DNA of 64,000 bases from Pseudomonas poae (lineage in GTDB: Bacteria > Pseudomonadota > Gammaproteobacteria > Pseudomonadales > Pseudomonadaceae). The DNA lies in the NCBI RefSeq assembly GCF_001439785.1, contig NZ_JYLI01000014.1, positions 62,001-126,000 on the forward strand, written 5' to 3'. Position 1 is the first letter of the stretch; each line of letters opens with the position of its first letter. The position numbers were made by a program, and so were the translations under genes. Below the pieces are notes generated by a model. That model had not been told where the DNA came from. It was given only the letters and a program-made list of their open reading frames with translations, and did not search any database. Positions 16,225-25,700 of the stretch are shown one piece after another.

Positions 16225-17546
16225 GCTTGGATCCTCGCGTTGACCTGGTCACGGGGCAGCATCAACGAGGCCACCGCCACCACCTGGCGTACGCTTTTGC
16301 TCGCACCGCCGCCGCCGGCCGGGCCGTTGGTGTAAAGGGTCTCCACTTCATTGCCGATGCGCACCGCGTCGCTGCGCTCGTCACAGCGCGCCGCCACGCG
16401 CAGGCGTACTTCCCACGGTTCGACGCTGCTGCGCGGGCCGTGCAGCGCGTCCATGCCGATCAACTCGGCGCGCACCTCCTGCAGCTTTACGCCCGTCAAC
16501 GCCAGGCGCTTGAGTACGATGTCCCGCGCCAATTGCGCGCGCGCAACCGCTCCCGGCCCGCCGTAAGACATTTGCCCCTCGCCGATCCAGCCATCCAGAT
16601 AACCGACGCTGACTTTCAGTTGCTCCGGCCGCGCCCGACCCGCCGCCCCCTTGGCGCGTACCCGGTCGGCGCCCTCTTGGGTAAATGCCACCCGGGAAAA
16701 GTCCGCCGTCACGTCCGGGGTCAGATACGCCGCCGGGTCATGCACTTCGTAGATCAACTGTTCGGTGCAGGTGGCGGGGCTGACGAGACCACCCGAGCCT
16801 GCCACTTTGGTGATCACCGCGGCGCCGTCCGCATCGATCTCGGCCAGCGGAAAGCCCAGCCGCGCCAAGTCATCCACATCCTTCAAACCAGGCTCGGCGA
16901 AGTAGCCACCGCTGACCTGCCCCGCACATTCAAGCAGATGCCCGACCAGGGTGCCGCGCCCCAGCAGCGTCCAATCGCTCGCTGCCCAGCCGAATTCAAA
17001 CATCTGTGGCGCCAAAAACAACGAAGGGTCGGCCACCCGCCCGGTGATCACCACATCAGCATCCTCGCGCAGGGCGTCAAGAATGCCATCGACGCCCAGG
17101 TAGGCATTTGCCGAAACCAGCCGCGTTCCCAGCGAGCCGAGTGTCTGGCCGTTATCCAGCACATGTTCGGGACCCAGTTGCGCAAGTACATCATCCCCCA
17201 CCACGGCAACGACCTTGCAGTTCAGGCCCAACTCACTGGCGATGCGCCGCACTTCGGCGGCCGCCGACACGGGGTTGGCCGCGCCCATGTTGGTGATCAC
17301 GCGCAGGCGGCGCTTGCCCCGGTGATGGCCGACAAACGGCAACACTCGGCGCATGCGTTCGGCCAACAATGGGTCGTAACCGCCCGCCGGGTCATCGATG
17401 CGCGCCTGCTGAGCCAGGGCGATGGTGCGTTCGGCCAGGCATTCGAATACCAGGTAATCCAAATCGCCCTGTTCGGCCAATTCCACGGCCGGTTCGATAC
17501 GGTCGCCGGAATAGCCGGCGCCGGAGCCAATGCGCAAGGTTTTCAT
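16221..17546 (-). CDS. AtuA-like large subunit (DUF1446 family)
   Basis: A 441-residue acyclic-terpene-utilisation AtuA family protein. The N-terminus LRIGSGAGYSGDRIEPAVEL is the family hallmark, with LVFECLAERT, ITNMGAANP and GVDGILDALREDADVVITGR further on. Single-chain members of about 600 residues contain the small domain at the end; here it is a separate gene. It sits 1 bp after the CitMHS transporter gene, so transporter, large and small subunits form one operon. The reaction is unknown. Confidence 0.82.
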   Translation of the reverse strand: MKTLRIGSGAGYSGDRIEPAVELAEQGDLDYLVFECLAERTIALAQQARIDDPAGGYDPLLAERMRRVLPFVGHHRGKRRLRVITNMGAANPVSAAAEVRRIASELGLNCKVVAVVGDDVLAQLGPEHVLDNGQTLGSLGTRLVSANAYLGVDGILDALREDADVVITGRVADPSLFLAPQMFEFGWAASDWTLLGRGTLVGHLLECAGQVSGGYFAEPGLKDVDDLARLGFPLAEIDADGAAVITKVAGSGGLVSPATCTEQLIYEVHDPAAYLTPDVTADFSRVAFTQEGADRVRAKGAAGRARPEQLKVSVGYLDGWIGEGQMSYGGPGAVARAQLARDIVLKRLALTGVKLQEVRAELIGMDALHGPRSSVEPWEVRLRVAARCDERSDAVRIGNEVETLYTNGPAGGGGASKSVRQVVAVASLMLPRDQVNARIQA

Positions 17547-17547
17547 C

Positions 17548-18840
17548 TCAGATAACTCCCAGGAGCAACGCGGTCAGGGTCATCAACACCGACGCGGCAA
17601 ACAGAAAAGGAATGGTGAAACGCTGGTGATCGGCCAGTTCGATCTTGCACAGACCCACCAGCAGGAAGGTCGCCGGAGTCAGCGGGCTCACCGGAAAACC
17701 GGTGGTGTGTACGCCGAGCAACGAGGCCTGGGCCACTTGCAACGGGTCGACGCCCAGAGCCTTGCCGACTTCAGCGATCACCGGCATCACGCCGAAGTAA
17801 TAGGAGTCGGGGTCGAACAGCATGCTCAACGGCATGGAGATAAAGCCCACCACCGCTGGAATCAGCTTGCCGTGACCGGCCGGAATCTGCGCCACCGCCA
17901 CTTCGGCAATCGCCTTGAGCATGCCGGTGCCTTGCATGATGCCGGTGAATACCCCGGCGGCGAGCAGGATACTGGCCATGGTCAGGGCCGTCTTGGCATG
18001 TGCGTCGATGCGCGCGCGCTGGGCATCGACGTTGGGGTAGTTGATACACAGCGCCACCACCGTGCCGAGCATGAACATCACCACCGGATCGACCCAACCG
18101 GCGATCATCACAACCATGACCGCGAGGGTCAGCACCAGGTTGACCCAGAACAGCCGGGGGCGGCGCAGCTTGAGGTCGTCGTCGCTGAGCACCCGTTGCG
18201 GCACCGCATCCACCGTGGAGCCGGCGCCCAGGCCCAGGCGTTTTTCTTCACGCCGGCCCAGCCACCAGGCGCAGGCGAACACAAACATCAGGCCGACGAG
18301 TTGCACCGGGATCAGCGGCTGGAACAGGTCTGCCACCGGCACATGCAGCGCCGCCGACGAGCGCAGCACGGGGCCGGTCCAGGGCAGAAAGTTGACACCG
18401 GCGGCCATGGCGCATACGCACGCCAGGATGCGCTTGTCGATGCCCAGGCGGGTATACAACGGCAGCATTGCCGGCACCGTCACCAGGAACGTCACCGCGC
18501 CGGAGCCGTCCAGATGCACCAGCAGCGCCAGGGTCGCGGTGCCCACCACAATGCGCGTAGGACGCGTGCCGACCGTGCGCAGGATGCGATCGATGATGGG
18601 GTCGAGCATGCCGGCATCGGTCATGATCCCGAAAAACAGAATCGCGAACACAAACATGCCCACCACGGGGGCGACGTTCTTGATACCCGTGATGATAAAA
18701 GCGCTGGTTTGCAGACCGAACCCGCCGAGCAGCGCGGCGATGATCGGCAATGCGATCAGGGCGACAAGGGGCGAGAGGCGTTTGCTCATGACGGCAGCGA
18801 GCAGGCACAGAATGGTGATGACACCCAGGGTGGCGAGCAT
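17548..18840 (-). CDS. CitMHS-family citrate/tricarboxylate:H+ symporter
   Basis: A 430-residue polytopic membrane protein with about 11-12 hydrophobic segments and CitMHS-style motifs: GMFVFAILFFGIMTDAGMLDP, then HLDGSGAVTFLVTVPAMLPLY, and DSYYFGVMPVI near the C-terminus. Family members import citrate as a metal complex together with protons. It is first in an operon with the split AtuA-like pair and is divergent from a LysR regulator. A related hydroxy-tricarboxylate could equally be the substrate. Confidence 0.88.
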   Translation of the reverse strand: MLATLGVITILCLLAAVMSKRLSPLVALIALPIIAALLGGFGLQTSAFIITGIKNVAPVVGMFVFAILFFGIMTDAGMLDPIIDRILRTVGTRPTRIVVGTATLALLVHLDGSGAVTFLVTVPAMLPLYTRLGIDKRILACVCAMAAGVNFLPWTGPVLRSSAALHVPVADLFQPLIPVQLVGLMFVFACAWWLGRREEKRLGLGAGSTVDAVPQRVLSDDDLKLRRPRLFWVNLVLTLAVMVVMIAGWVDPVVMFMLGTVVALCINYPNVDAQRARIDAHAKTALTMASILLAAGVFTGIMQGTGMLKAIAEVAVAQIPAGHGKLIPAVVGFISMPLSMLFDPDSYYFGVMPVIAEVGKALGVDPLQVAQASLLGVHTTGFPVSPLTPATFLLVGLCKIELADHQRFTIPFLFAASVLMTLTALLLGVI

Positions 18841-18951
18841 GGGTTACTCCAGAGCGGCCTTGGTGGCCGGTTATTGTTTTACCCGGAGTATCAAAAGCAC
18901 GCCTACCTTTGTAAATTGGAATATTCAGCCCCGTATGTTCGGAAAAACAAA

Positions 18952-19848
18952 ATGAAAAACTCAGTCCAGCATATCCAGGCCTTCCTCGCCGTGGCGCGCC
19001 TGGGCAGCTTCGTCAAGGCCGCCAACGAACTGAACCTGTCGCCCTCGGCCCTCACCGTGCAGGTGCAACAACTGGAGGACTGGCTGGGCGTCGCCCTCCT
19101 CGACCGCAGCCCGCGCCACTTGAGCCTCACCGCTGCGGGCCGGGAGGCGCGTGTTCCCATGGAAAAACTGCTGCTGGACCTGGACAACATTGTCACCGGC
19201 TCGCGCGATCTCGCGGCGCTGCGCCGGGGCGTGGTCACCCTCGCCGCCCTGCCCTCGGTGTGCGCCGACACCCTGCCCCCGGCCCTGCGCCTGTTTCGCG
19301 AGCGCTTCGCCGGCATTGAAGTGCGCCTGCATGACCTGGTGGCCCAGCGCATTCACGCCGAGGTCCGCGCCGGCGTGGTGGACTTCGGTATCGGCGTGCG
19401 CGCCAGGCTCAGCCATGGCCTGGATTTCGTGCCAGTGCTCAATGACCGACTGTGCGCGTTCGTGCCGCTGGATCACTGCCTCAGTCGCCATCGTCGGGTG
19501 ACGCTGGCGCAACTGGCGGAGCATCCGATCATCCTCACCGGGCGCGACAGCAGCGTGCGCGAGCAAGTGGACAGGCTGTTCGATGAGACGCGGTTGACGA
19601 TGAACGCGGGAATTGAGGCCAACTACATGTCGACGGTGCTGGCACTGGTGCGCCAGGGGTTGGGGATCAGCGTATTGCCAGAGTCGGCGGCGGACAGCCT
19701 GGAGGGATTACAGCGCGTTGATATCGATCATCCCGGCGTCAACCGGGAGATCGGATTGATCAGCCGCACAGGAATCGCATTAAGCCCGGCGGCACAGCGC
19801 TGCTTCGAACTGCTGCATGACCAGTTATCTGAATCACGCTCGAACTGA
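18952..19848 (+). CDS. LysR-family transcriptional regulator
   Basis: A 298-residue LysR-type regulator. The N-terminal helix-turn-helix covers IQAFLAVARLGSFVKAANELN and LSPSALTVQVQQLED; the C-terminal two-lobe effector domain contains GVVTLAALPSV and LVRQGLGISVLPES. The start ATG at 18952 fits the family N-terminus; the frame runs open far upstream but only as an antisense artefact of the transporter gene. It is divergent from the CitMHS/AtuA operon across 111 bp, the classical arrangement for a LysR protein controlling its neighbour in response to the transported substrate. Confidence 0.9.
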   Translation: MKNSVQHIQAFLAVARLGSFVKAANELNLSPSALTVQVQQLEDWLGVALLDRSPRHLSLTAAGREARVPMEKLLLDLDNIVTGSRDLAALRRGVVTLAALPSVCADTLPPALRLFRERFAGIEVRLHDLVAQRIHAEVRAGVVDFGIGVRARLSHGLDFVPVLNDRLCAFVPLDHCLSRHRRVTLAQLAEHPIILTGRDSSVREQVDRLFDETRLTMNAGIEANYMSTVLALVRQGLGISVLPESAADSLEGLQRVDIDHPGVNREIGLISRTGIALSPAAQRCFELLHDQLSESRSN

Positions 19849-19869
19849 ATGCAGGAACGAGCGCATCGA

Positions 19870-20472
19870 TCAATCCAGCATTGCCACATGCCCGGGGTGG
19901 CCGGCCACGCGCGCCAGCCAAGCCTGCACGCCCGGATAGGCGTCCAGCTCAAACCCGCCCTCATTGGCCACGTGGGTGTAGGCATACAACGCCACATCGG
20001 CAATCGAGAACTGCTCTCCCACCAGGTATGGCGTCAGTTGCAGTTGGCGTTCCATCACCTTGAGCGCCTTGTACCCGCCTTTGTGCAACTTCTTGTATTC
20101 CTCTTGACGGTCCTGGGGCAGCCCCAGGTAAAACTGGATAAACCGCGCCACCGCAATGTAAGGCTCGTGGCTGTATTGCTCGAAAAATTGCCACTGCAAC
20201 ACCTGGGTACGCAGGCGCGGCTCGCTGGGCAGGAACTCGCTGCCGTCGGCAAGGAAGTTGAGGATCGCGTTGGATTCCCACAGGCAAGTGCCGTCTTCGA
20301 GTTCCAGCACGGGGATCTTGCCATTGGGGTTCTTCGCCAGAAACTCGGGGGTCTCGGTGTCGCCGTTGAGAATATCCACATCGATCCATTGATACGGGAT
20401 GCCCAGCAGGCTGAGCATCAATTTGACCTTGTAGCAGTTGCCCGACTTGTAATCGCCATAAACCTTGTACAT
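19870..20472 (-). CDS. Glutathione S-transferase
   Basis: A 200-residue cytosolic GST. The N-terminal thioredoxin-fold domain begins YKVYGDYKSGNCYKVKLMLS and includes NGKIPVLELEDG (cis-Pro, glutathione backbone contact) and WESNAILNFLA (Ser binding the gamma-glutamyl group). The helical C-terminal domain has the hydrophobic-staple motif FSIADVALYAY. Substrate unknown. It is convergent with the LysR gene (21-bp gap) and divergent from the NCS2 permease. Confidence 0.92.
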   Translation of the reverse strand: MYKVYGDYKSGNCYKVKLMLSLLGIPYQWIDVDILNGDTETPEFLAKNPNGKIPVLELEDGTCLWESNAILNFLADGSEFLPSEPRLRTQVLQWQFFEQYSHEPYIAVARFIQFYLGLPQDRQEEYKKLHKGGYKALKVMERQLQLTPYLVGEQFSIADVALYAYTHVANEGGFELDAYPGVQAWLARVAGHPGHVAMLD

Positions 20473-20617
20473 GGAACTCCCCTTGTGCCGATGACGCGTG
20501 CTGAGCCAATGCTGGCGCCAACAAGGTGCGGGTGTCGAGCAGTTGTTTCAAGACGGCGGAACGAATAAACCCCGGACACGACAGGCGAGCGCAAAATAGA
20601 AAACACTGTTTGCTTTA

Positions 20618-20629
20618 TTTGTATACAAA
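20618..20629. promoter_or_regulatory. TTTGTATACAAA dyad, candidate GntR(FCD)-type operator
   Basis: A perfect 12-bp palindrome in the 284-bp gap upstream of the NCS2 permease, 127 bp before its start codon. The same 10-bp core recurs at 28762-28771 upstream of puuE. The pattern yGTA-TACr fits operators of FadR/VanR-type GntR regulators. No such regulator is encoded in the window. Confidence 0.55.
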
Positions 20630-20756
20630 AGCATAATCCATTTCGTGCGAGTTCCTGACTAAACGGTCAACAAACTCGTCACTCCCTCACTGCGCTCCAG
20701 CCCCTTCAGGCATGCAGCGCTGGACATAACAATAAAACGCTTGAGGAGTACACGCA

Positions 20757-22103
20757 GTGGATAGCCGCAAACCCGACGCTTCTACGCTCGACCTCGCCGC
20801 GCCGCGAGGCGGCTTGCTGGAACGCCTGTTCAAACTGCGCGTGCATCGCACCACGGTGAAGACCGAATTGCTCGCCGGCCTGACCACCTTCATCACCATG
20901 GCCTACATTATCTTCGTCAACCCCAACATCATGGCCGACGCCGGCATCGATCACGGCGCGGCCTTCGTCGCCACCTGCATCGCCGCCGCGCTGGGCTGCC
21001 TGCTGATGGGCCTGTACGCCAACTGGCCGGTGGGCCTGGCGCCCGGCATGGGGCTCAATGCGTTCTTCACCTACACCGTGGTCGGTACCATGGGCTACAG
21101 CTGGGAAACCGCACTCGGCGCGGTGTTCGTTTCCGGCGTGCTGTTCATGATTCTCACCTTGTCGCGCATCCGGGAATGGCTGCTCAACAGCATTCCAGTG
21201 AGCCTGCGCCACGCGATGGGCGCTGGAGTTGGCCTGTTCCTCGGGGTGATCGGCCTGAAAACCGCCGGCATTATCGTCGACAGCCCGGCCACCCTGATCA
21301 GACTCGGCTCGCTGCATGAGCCGGCGCCGCTGCTGGCGGCGGTGTGCTTCCTGCTGATTGCGATCCTGAGCTATCACCGGGTGTTCGGCGCGATCCTGAT
21401 CAGCATCATCGCCGTAACCCTGGCCGGCTGGGGCCTGGGCCTGGTGCACTACAACGGCATTCTCGCCGCCCCACCAAGCCTGGCACCGACCTGGATGGCA
21501 ATGGACGTGATGGGTGTGTTCAATGTGAGCATGATCAGCGTGGTATTTGCCTTTCTGTTTGTACACATGTTCGACACTGCCGGTACACTGATGGGCGTTG
21601 CGCAACGGGCAGGCCTGGTGAAAGCCGACGGCAGGATCGACAACCTGTCCCGCGCCCTGAAGGCCGACAGCGCATCCAGCGTGTTCGGCGCCATGGTCGG
21701 CGTGCCGCCGGTCACCAGTTATGTGGAAAGCGCTGCGGGCGTCGCGGCGGGCGGGCGCACCGGGCTGACGGCGGTGACCGTGGGTATCCTGTTCGTGGCG
21801 GCGATGTTTTTTGCGCCATTGGCGGGCATGATCCCGGCGTATGCCACCGCCGGCGCGCTGATCTACGTGGCGATGCTGATGATGGGCAGCATGGCCCATA
21901 TCAATTGGGACGAGGCCACCGACAGCATTCCGGCGATTGTCACCGCGATCATGATGCCGCTGACGTTTTCGGTTGCCGACGGGATTGCCCTGGGTTTTAT
22001 TACGTACGTGGCGCTCAAGGCCGGCACCGGCAAGTCCCGGGAGATTTCGGTCAGCCTGTGGGTGCTGTGTGCGATCTTTATCGCCAAGTTCGTGTGGTTA
22101 TGA
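20757..22103 (+). CDS. NCS2/AzgA-type purine permease
   Basis: A 448-residue purine-base permease of the AzgA (adenine/guanine/hypoxanthine) branch. Visible are TTFITMAYIIFVNPNIM, GMGLNAFFTYTVV, FVHMFDTAGTLMGVA with the substrate-binding Asp region, and the E-box VGVPPVTSYVESAAGVA. About 13-14 hydrophobic segments predict an inner-membrane proton symporter. The start is GTG at 20757 after TTGAGGAG. A dyad shared with the puuE promoter region suggests joint control with urate breakdown. It is followed 33 bp later by a LysE-type exporter. Confidence 0.92.
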   Translation: MDSRKPDASTLDLAAPRGGLLERLFKLRVHRTTVKTELLAGLTTFITMAYIIFVNPNIMADAGIDHGAAFVATCIAAALGCLLMGLYANWPVGLAPGMGLNAFFTYTVVGTMGYSWETALGAVFVSGVLFMILTLSRIREWLLNSIPVSLRHAMGAGVGLFLGVIGLKTAGIIVDSPATLIRLGSLHEPAPLLAAVCFLLIAILSYHRVFGAILISIIAVTLAGWGLGLVHYNGILAAPPSLAPTWMAMDVMGVFNVSMISVVFAFLFVHMFDTAGTLMGVAQRAGLVKADGRIDNLSRALKADSASSVFGAMVGVPPVTSYVESAAGVAAGGRTGLTAVTVGILFVAAMFFAPLAGMIPAYATAGALIYVAMLMMGSMAHINWDEATDSIPAIVTAIMMPLTFSVADGIALGFITYVALKAGTGKSREISVSLWVLCAIFIAKFVWL

Positions 22104-22136
22104 AAACGTGCAGTCGCCAAACTCTGGAGCAATGAA

Positions 22137-22763
22137 ATGACGCTTGAAACCTGGCTGCTGTTCAGCGGCGCCGCCTTGATCGTGATCCTGATTCCCGGCC
22201 CGCTGTCGCTGCTGATGATCAGCAACAGCCTCAACTACGGCTTGCGGCGCTCGTACCCGGCGTTTCTCGGCGGGGTGTTCGCTTCGATCTGCCTGTTGAG
22301 TGCTTCGGCGCTGGGCCTGGGCGCGTTGTTATTGGCGTCGGAGCAGGTGTTCAACGCGCTGAAAATCGTCGGTGCGCTGTACCTCTTCTACCTCGCCTGG
22401 CAAAGCTGGCAGCAGTCGCGCCTGCCGGCCCAGGCGGCCAATGTGCCACAGGCGCCGGCCGTGCCGCGCTTTCGTGCGTTGTTTGGCCGCGCCTTCGTGC
22501 TGGGCGCGAGCAACCCCAAGGACATCCTGTTTTTCGCCGCTTTCCTGCCGCAGTTTCTCAGCGCTCAGCAACCGTTCCTGCCGCAACTGCTGATCATGAT
22601 CGCGACCTGGACAGTACTCGACCTGCTATGCAAGCTGGCCTACGGCCTGGGCGCCCATGGCGCGGCGCGCTACCTGCGCAGCGGTGCCGGCCAGAGCTGG
22701 TTCAACAAAGTCAGTGCCGCCCTGTTTTCCTGCGCAGGCGCGGCCTCGTTGATCAGTCGGTAG
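22137..22763 (+). CDS. LysE/RhtB-family exporter
   Basis: A 208-residue membrane protein with about six hydrophobic segments. It starts LLFSGAALIVILIPGPLSLL, the family's conserved N-terminal PGP motif, with YPAFLGGVFASICLL and GASNPKDILFFAAFLPQF later. Family members export amino acids, homoserine lactones or related metabolites. The ATG at 22137 follows CTGGAGC. It is close behind the purine permease, so possibly co-transcribed; the exported molecule is unknown. Confidence 0.88.
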   Translation: MTLETWLLFSGAALIVILIPGPLSLLMISNSLNYGLRRSYPAFLGGVFASICLLSASALGLGALLLASEQVFNALKIVGALYLFYLAWQSWQQSRLPAQAANVPQAPAVPRFRALFGRAFVLGASNPKDILFFAAFLPQFLSAQQPFLPQLLIMIATWTVLDLLCKLAYGLGAHGAARYLRSGAGQSWFNKVSAALFSCAGAASLISR

Positions 22764-22791
22764 CCGCAGCTTGCAGGTGGCGGCAGATTCA

Positions 22792-25700
22792 TCACAGATC
22801 TGCCGGCCGCAGGAAATACACAGTAGCCGGGTCAGTACTTTGAATACCCGCAAACAATTTGACCAGGCGCCCCTCTTTCAAAGCCGCCATGACCGGCCTT
22901 AGCAGGCGGGGGTATATAGCGCTCTTGTCCTGCAACCAGGCATCGGAGAGTAATCGTTCTCTACCGTACTTCATGGTCAGGGTCCTGGCATCCATCCATT
23001 TGGGTACGATGTAGTACAGGTGTGTGGATGAGGGGTGTGTAGCCAGCAACTGGGGAAATTTAGGCGTATAGGTGAAGTCCAGAGGCTCAACCTGAAAGCC
23101 CATGCTCTGCAGAACGCGCTTGGCCGCGTCTGCCGACGCATTGGAGCGCCCAAGTGTGAGGGTGCTCCGGCCTTTTGGCTTGCTGAACAAGGATGCATCG
23201 AGGGCCTGGGGCAGGTAAAAATCAATGCGCTCAAAACCGCCAGCCTCACCGTCCACCCCAACGTACAGACTGCTCATGCGCCGCGGACGCATTGGTCGAA
23301 GCATTTTCAGTAAATCATCAGTCTGTGCCATGAGCCCCGCAGCCACGGGCGTCCACCTGTCCAGCGCGGCGCGTATGTTCAACAAGCGCGTGGTCGTCAG
23401 GGGCTGACGGCCTGAATCGGCCAATTCCACCAGCCTGTAGGCTGCCTGTTGAGCGCTGAAACTCGTCATGTCCGGGAAACCGGTTTTTATGGACGTGGAC
23501 AACGGCTCACTGAACAGCGGTGCCCGCGAGGTCCACCGCAAGTCTTCGCTGAAGGTAAACAGTACCGGTTGCGCAACGGTCGTATCGCCCAGGCGCAAAC
23601 CAACACCCTCTACACTGTCAAAAAGTGATCCCGGCGGATTGATGAACACCACATTGGGGTGGGCCTGTGAACCGGACGGAAGGGTTTCATAAAAACGCTC
23701 GCCTATTTTCAGGCTCGGATTGGCAGCACCCTGGACGTTGTAGAGTTTGCTGCCTGGGGATACCGGCGTTGCGTTATCCACATCGAGCACTCGACCCCAT
23801 TCGCGCCAGGCACTCGTCGGGTGTCGCGCCCTTCTGGCCAGCTGTATGGCCGAAGCGGCGGGTGGCGCGCTCCAACTGACGGGAGTCGCCAGCGGGGTGG
23901 GCGGCGCTTGCCAGAGAGGAGTGCTGCGGGAACTTGGACCGGGCGTCGGCTCCGGGGCATCAGCCTCCAACAACCATTCCCGTGGTTCCTCAATGAACAA
24001 AAACAGCTCGTTCTCCCCAGGGGTTTGCCTGTTTTTCAAGCGAAGCTGTTGCTCCCCTTTACGCTGATACACACCGTAACGCGCGCCCTTGGCGTCGACC
24101 ACAAACTGTTCTGCGTTTTTGATCAGCGAGCCTTTATGGTGTGGCCTTTTCAGCTCGATTGCATCGCTGACGGCACCGGAAATCCTGTAAGGCTCCAACC
24201 CTTTGCCGGTCATGGGTGACGAGGGCCGTCGCACGGCCCCTTCACCCTGGCGTCGATGATGGCGTCGCAACTGCCTGAGGCCCTTGTTCAGCAAACTTGC
24301 AGAGGCCTGTGCCCCGACCTTGCCCGGCTGCGCAGACTTTGCGGACATGAACGTCATGGCCATTTCCAGGAGGACTTGATGCAGGGTAATCACCAAGTCC
24401 AACGCATTTTCGGCAGTGCCACTGTGATAAAGACGCCGAGCGGCGAGCAGCGCTTCGTAGGACAGCACGCCGATAGACACGAAGGGTATCAGCGACAAAA
24501 AACCTCTGACCCTGCGATCTGCCTGCTCGCCCAATCGCCACTCACGATAAGCGTCCAGATAGGCCTGGGCATTGGATTCTGCACGGCCCTGGCGCTGCAC
24601 CTGCATGACCTGCGCGTGCGCCAACGCGCCCACCATATTGCCGGCGTCGGTTTCGGTCAGCGCCAGCCATCCAGAGGGCGCAACCTTCTGCTGCTCAAGG
24701 ATCTCCGCTTGAATCTCAGGCAATGCCGTCGCCGGAAACACGCGGTGCGATTCAAACCATCGGTAGAGACGCCTGGCCGATAACACTGCGCGCGCGCCTT
24801 CAAACGAGTGCAATGCAAAGAGGTTCAACTGCTCCAGTGTGCTGCGCCAGCGTCCCTGCGGCTCAACCACCGGCGTGAGCCCGCCCGGATAACCGGCAAG
24901 TGCCTTGAACTCGGAATCGGGCGCGATGTGTCTGGCCAGCTCGACGGCTTTTTCCGGTGGCTGCAGGTGCATCATCAGCGCTGCCAGCAGCGCGTCGCGG
25001 TTGGGGTATTCCGACAACGCCGGGTAATCGGACTGGCCTGGCCAATAAAGAAGGCATTGCTCACCCTCGCGGTCCTGAATCGCCACAATCCCGGCAACAT
25101 GCCGCGCCCACGGCACGGTCAGCGCCTCAAGCCTCAGGAAACACAAGCGCAAAGCCTTTTTCGCCTTCACCGCGCGCTTGAACAGCAGCACGCCATATTC
25201 GCTCAGGTTCAGGTGCTCGGCACTGATCAGATCCAGCCTGGTTTGCCGCTGAACAGGCCTGCGCAGCAGTTCGTGCAGCAGCGGCGCGGTGCGCGCAGTC
25301 GCCTCGACATCGCCCTCACCGTAGCAAACGCTGAGCACCTTGCGATCATACTGCCCCCCTATGTCCAACGCCGAAATCGTCTTGATCAGGTAGTCCACGT
25401 TCAAACGCGTGCTCCAGGCCGGATCGAGGTAGCGCGTGTGATTCAGCCGCCACCGCGTCCAGGGTGCCTGCGGGTCGAGGTTGCTCAATGCAAGCTGCAT
25501 AAAGCTGAACGTGCTGCGCTCCTTGCTGACCACGATTTTAGGACCCGACTCACCTGCAGTGCGCTCAGGGTGACTGGCCCACACGCTGCTCACATCATCT
25601 GGAATGTCGAACAGAGGTTTGTCGATATCCAATTCGGGATAAAAACCGTCGGCGGTCAACTGCCGGATCAGCAAGGGACGAGCGAAGGTTTCCACGTCCC

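Noticed and set aside
17530..18951. Very long N-terminal extension of the LysR protein
   Set aside because: The extension is His/Gln/Arg-rich antisense of the CitMHS gene; the helix-turn-helix starts right after ATG 18952.
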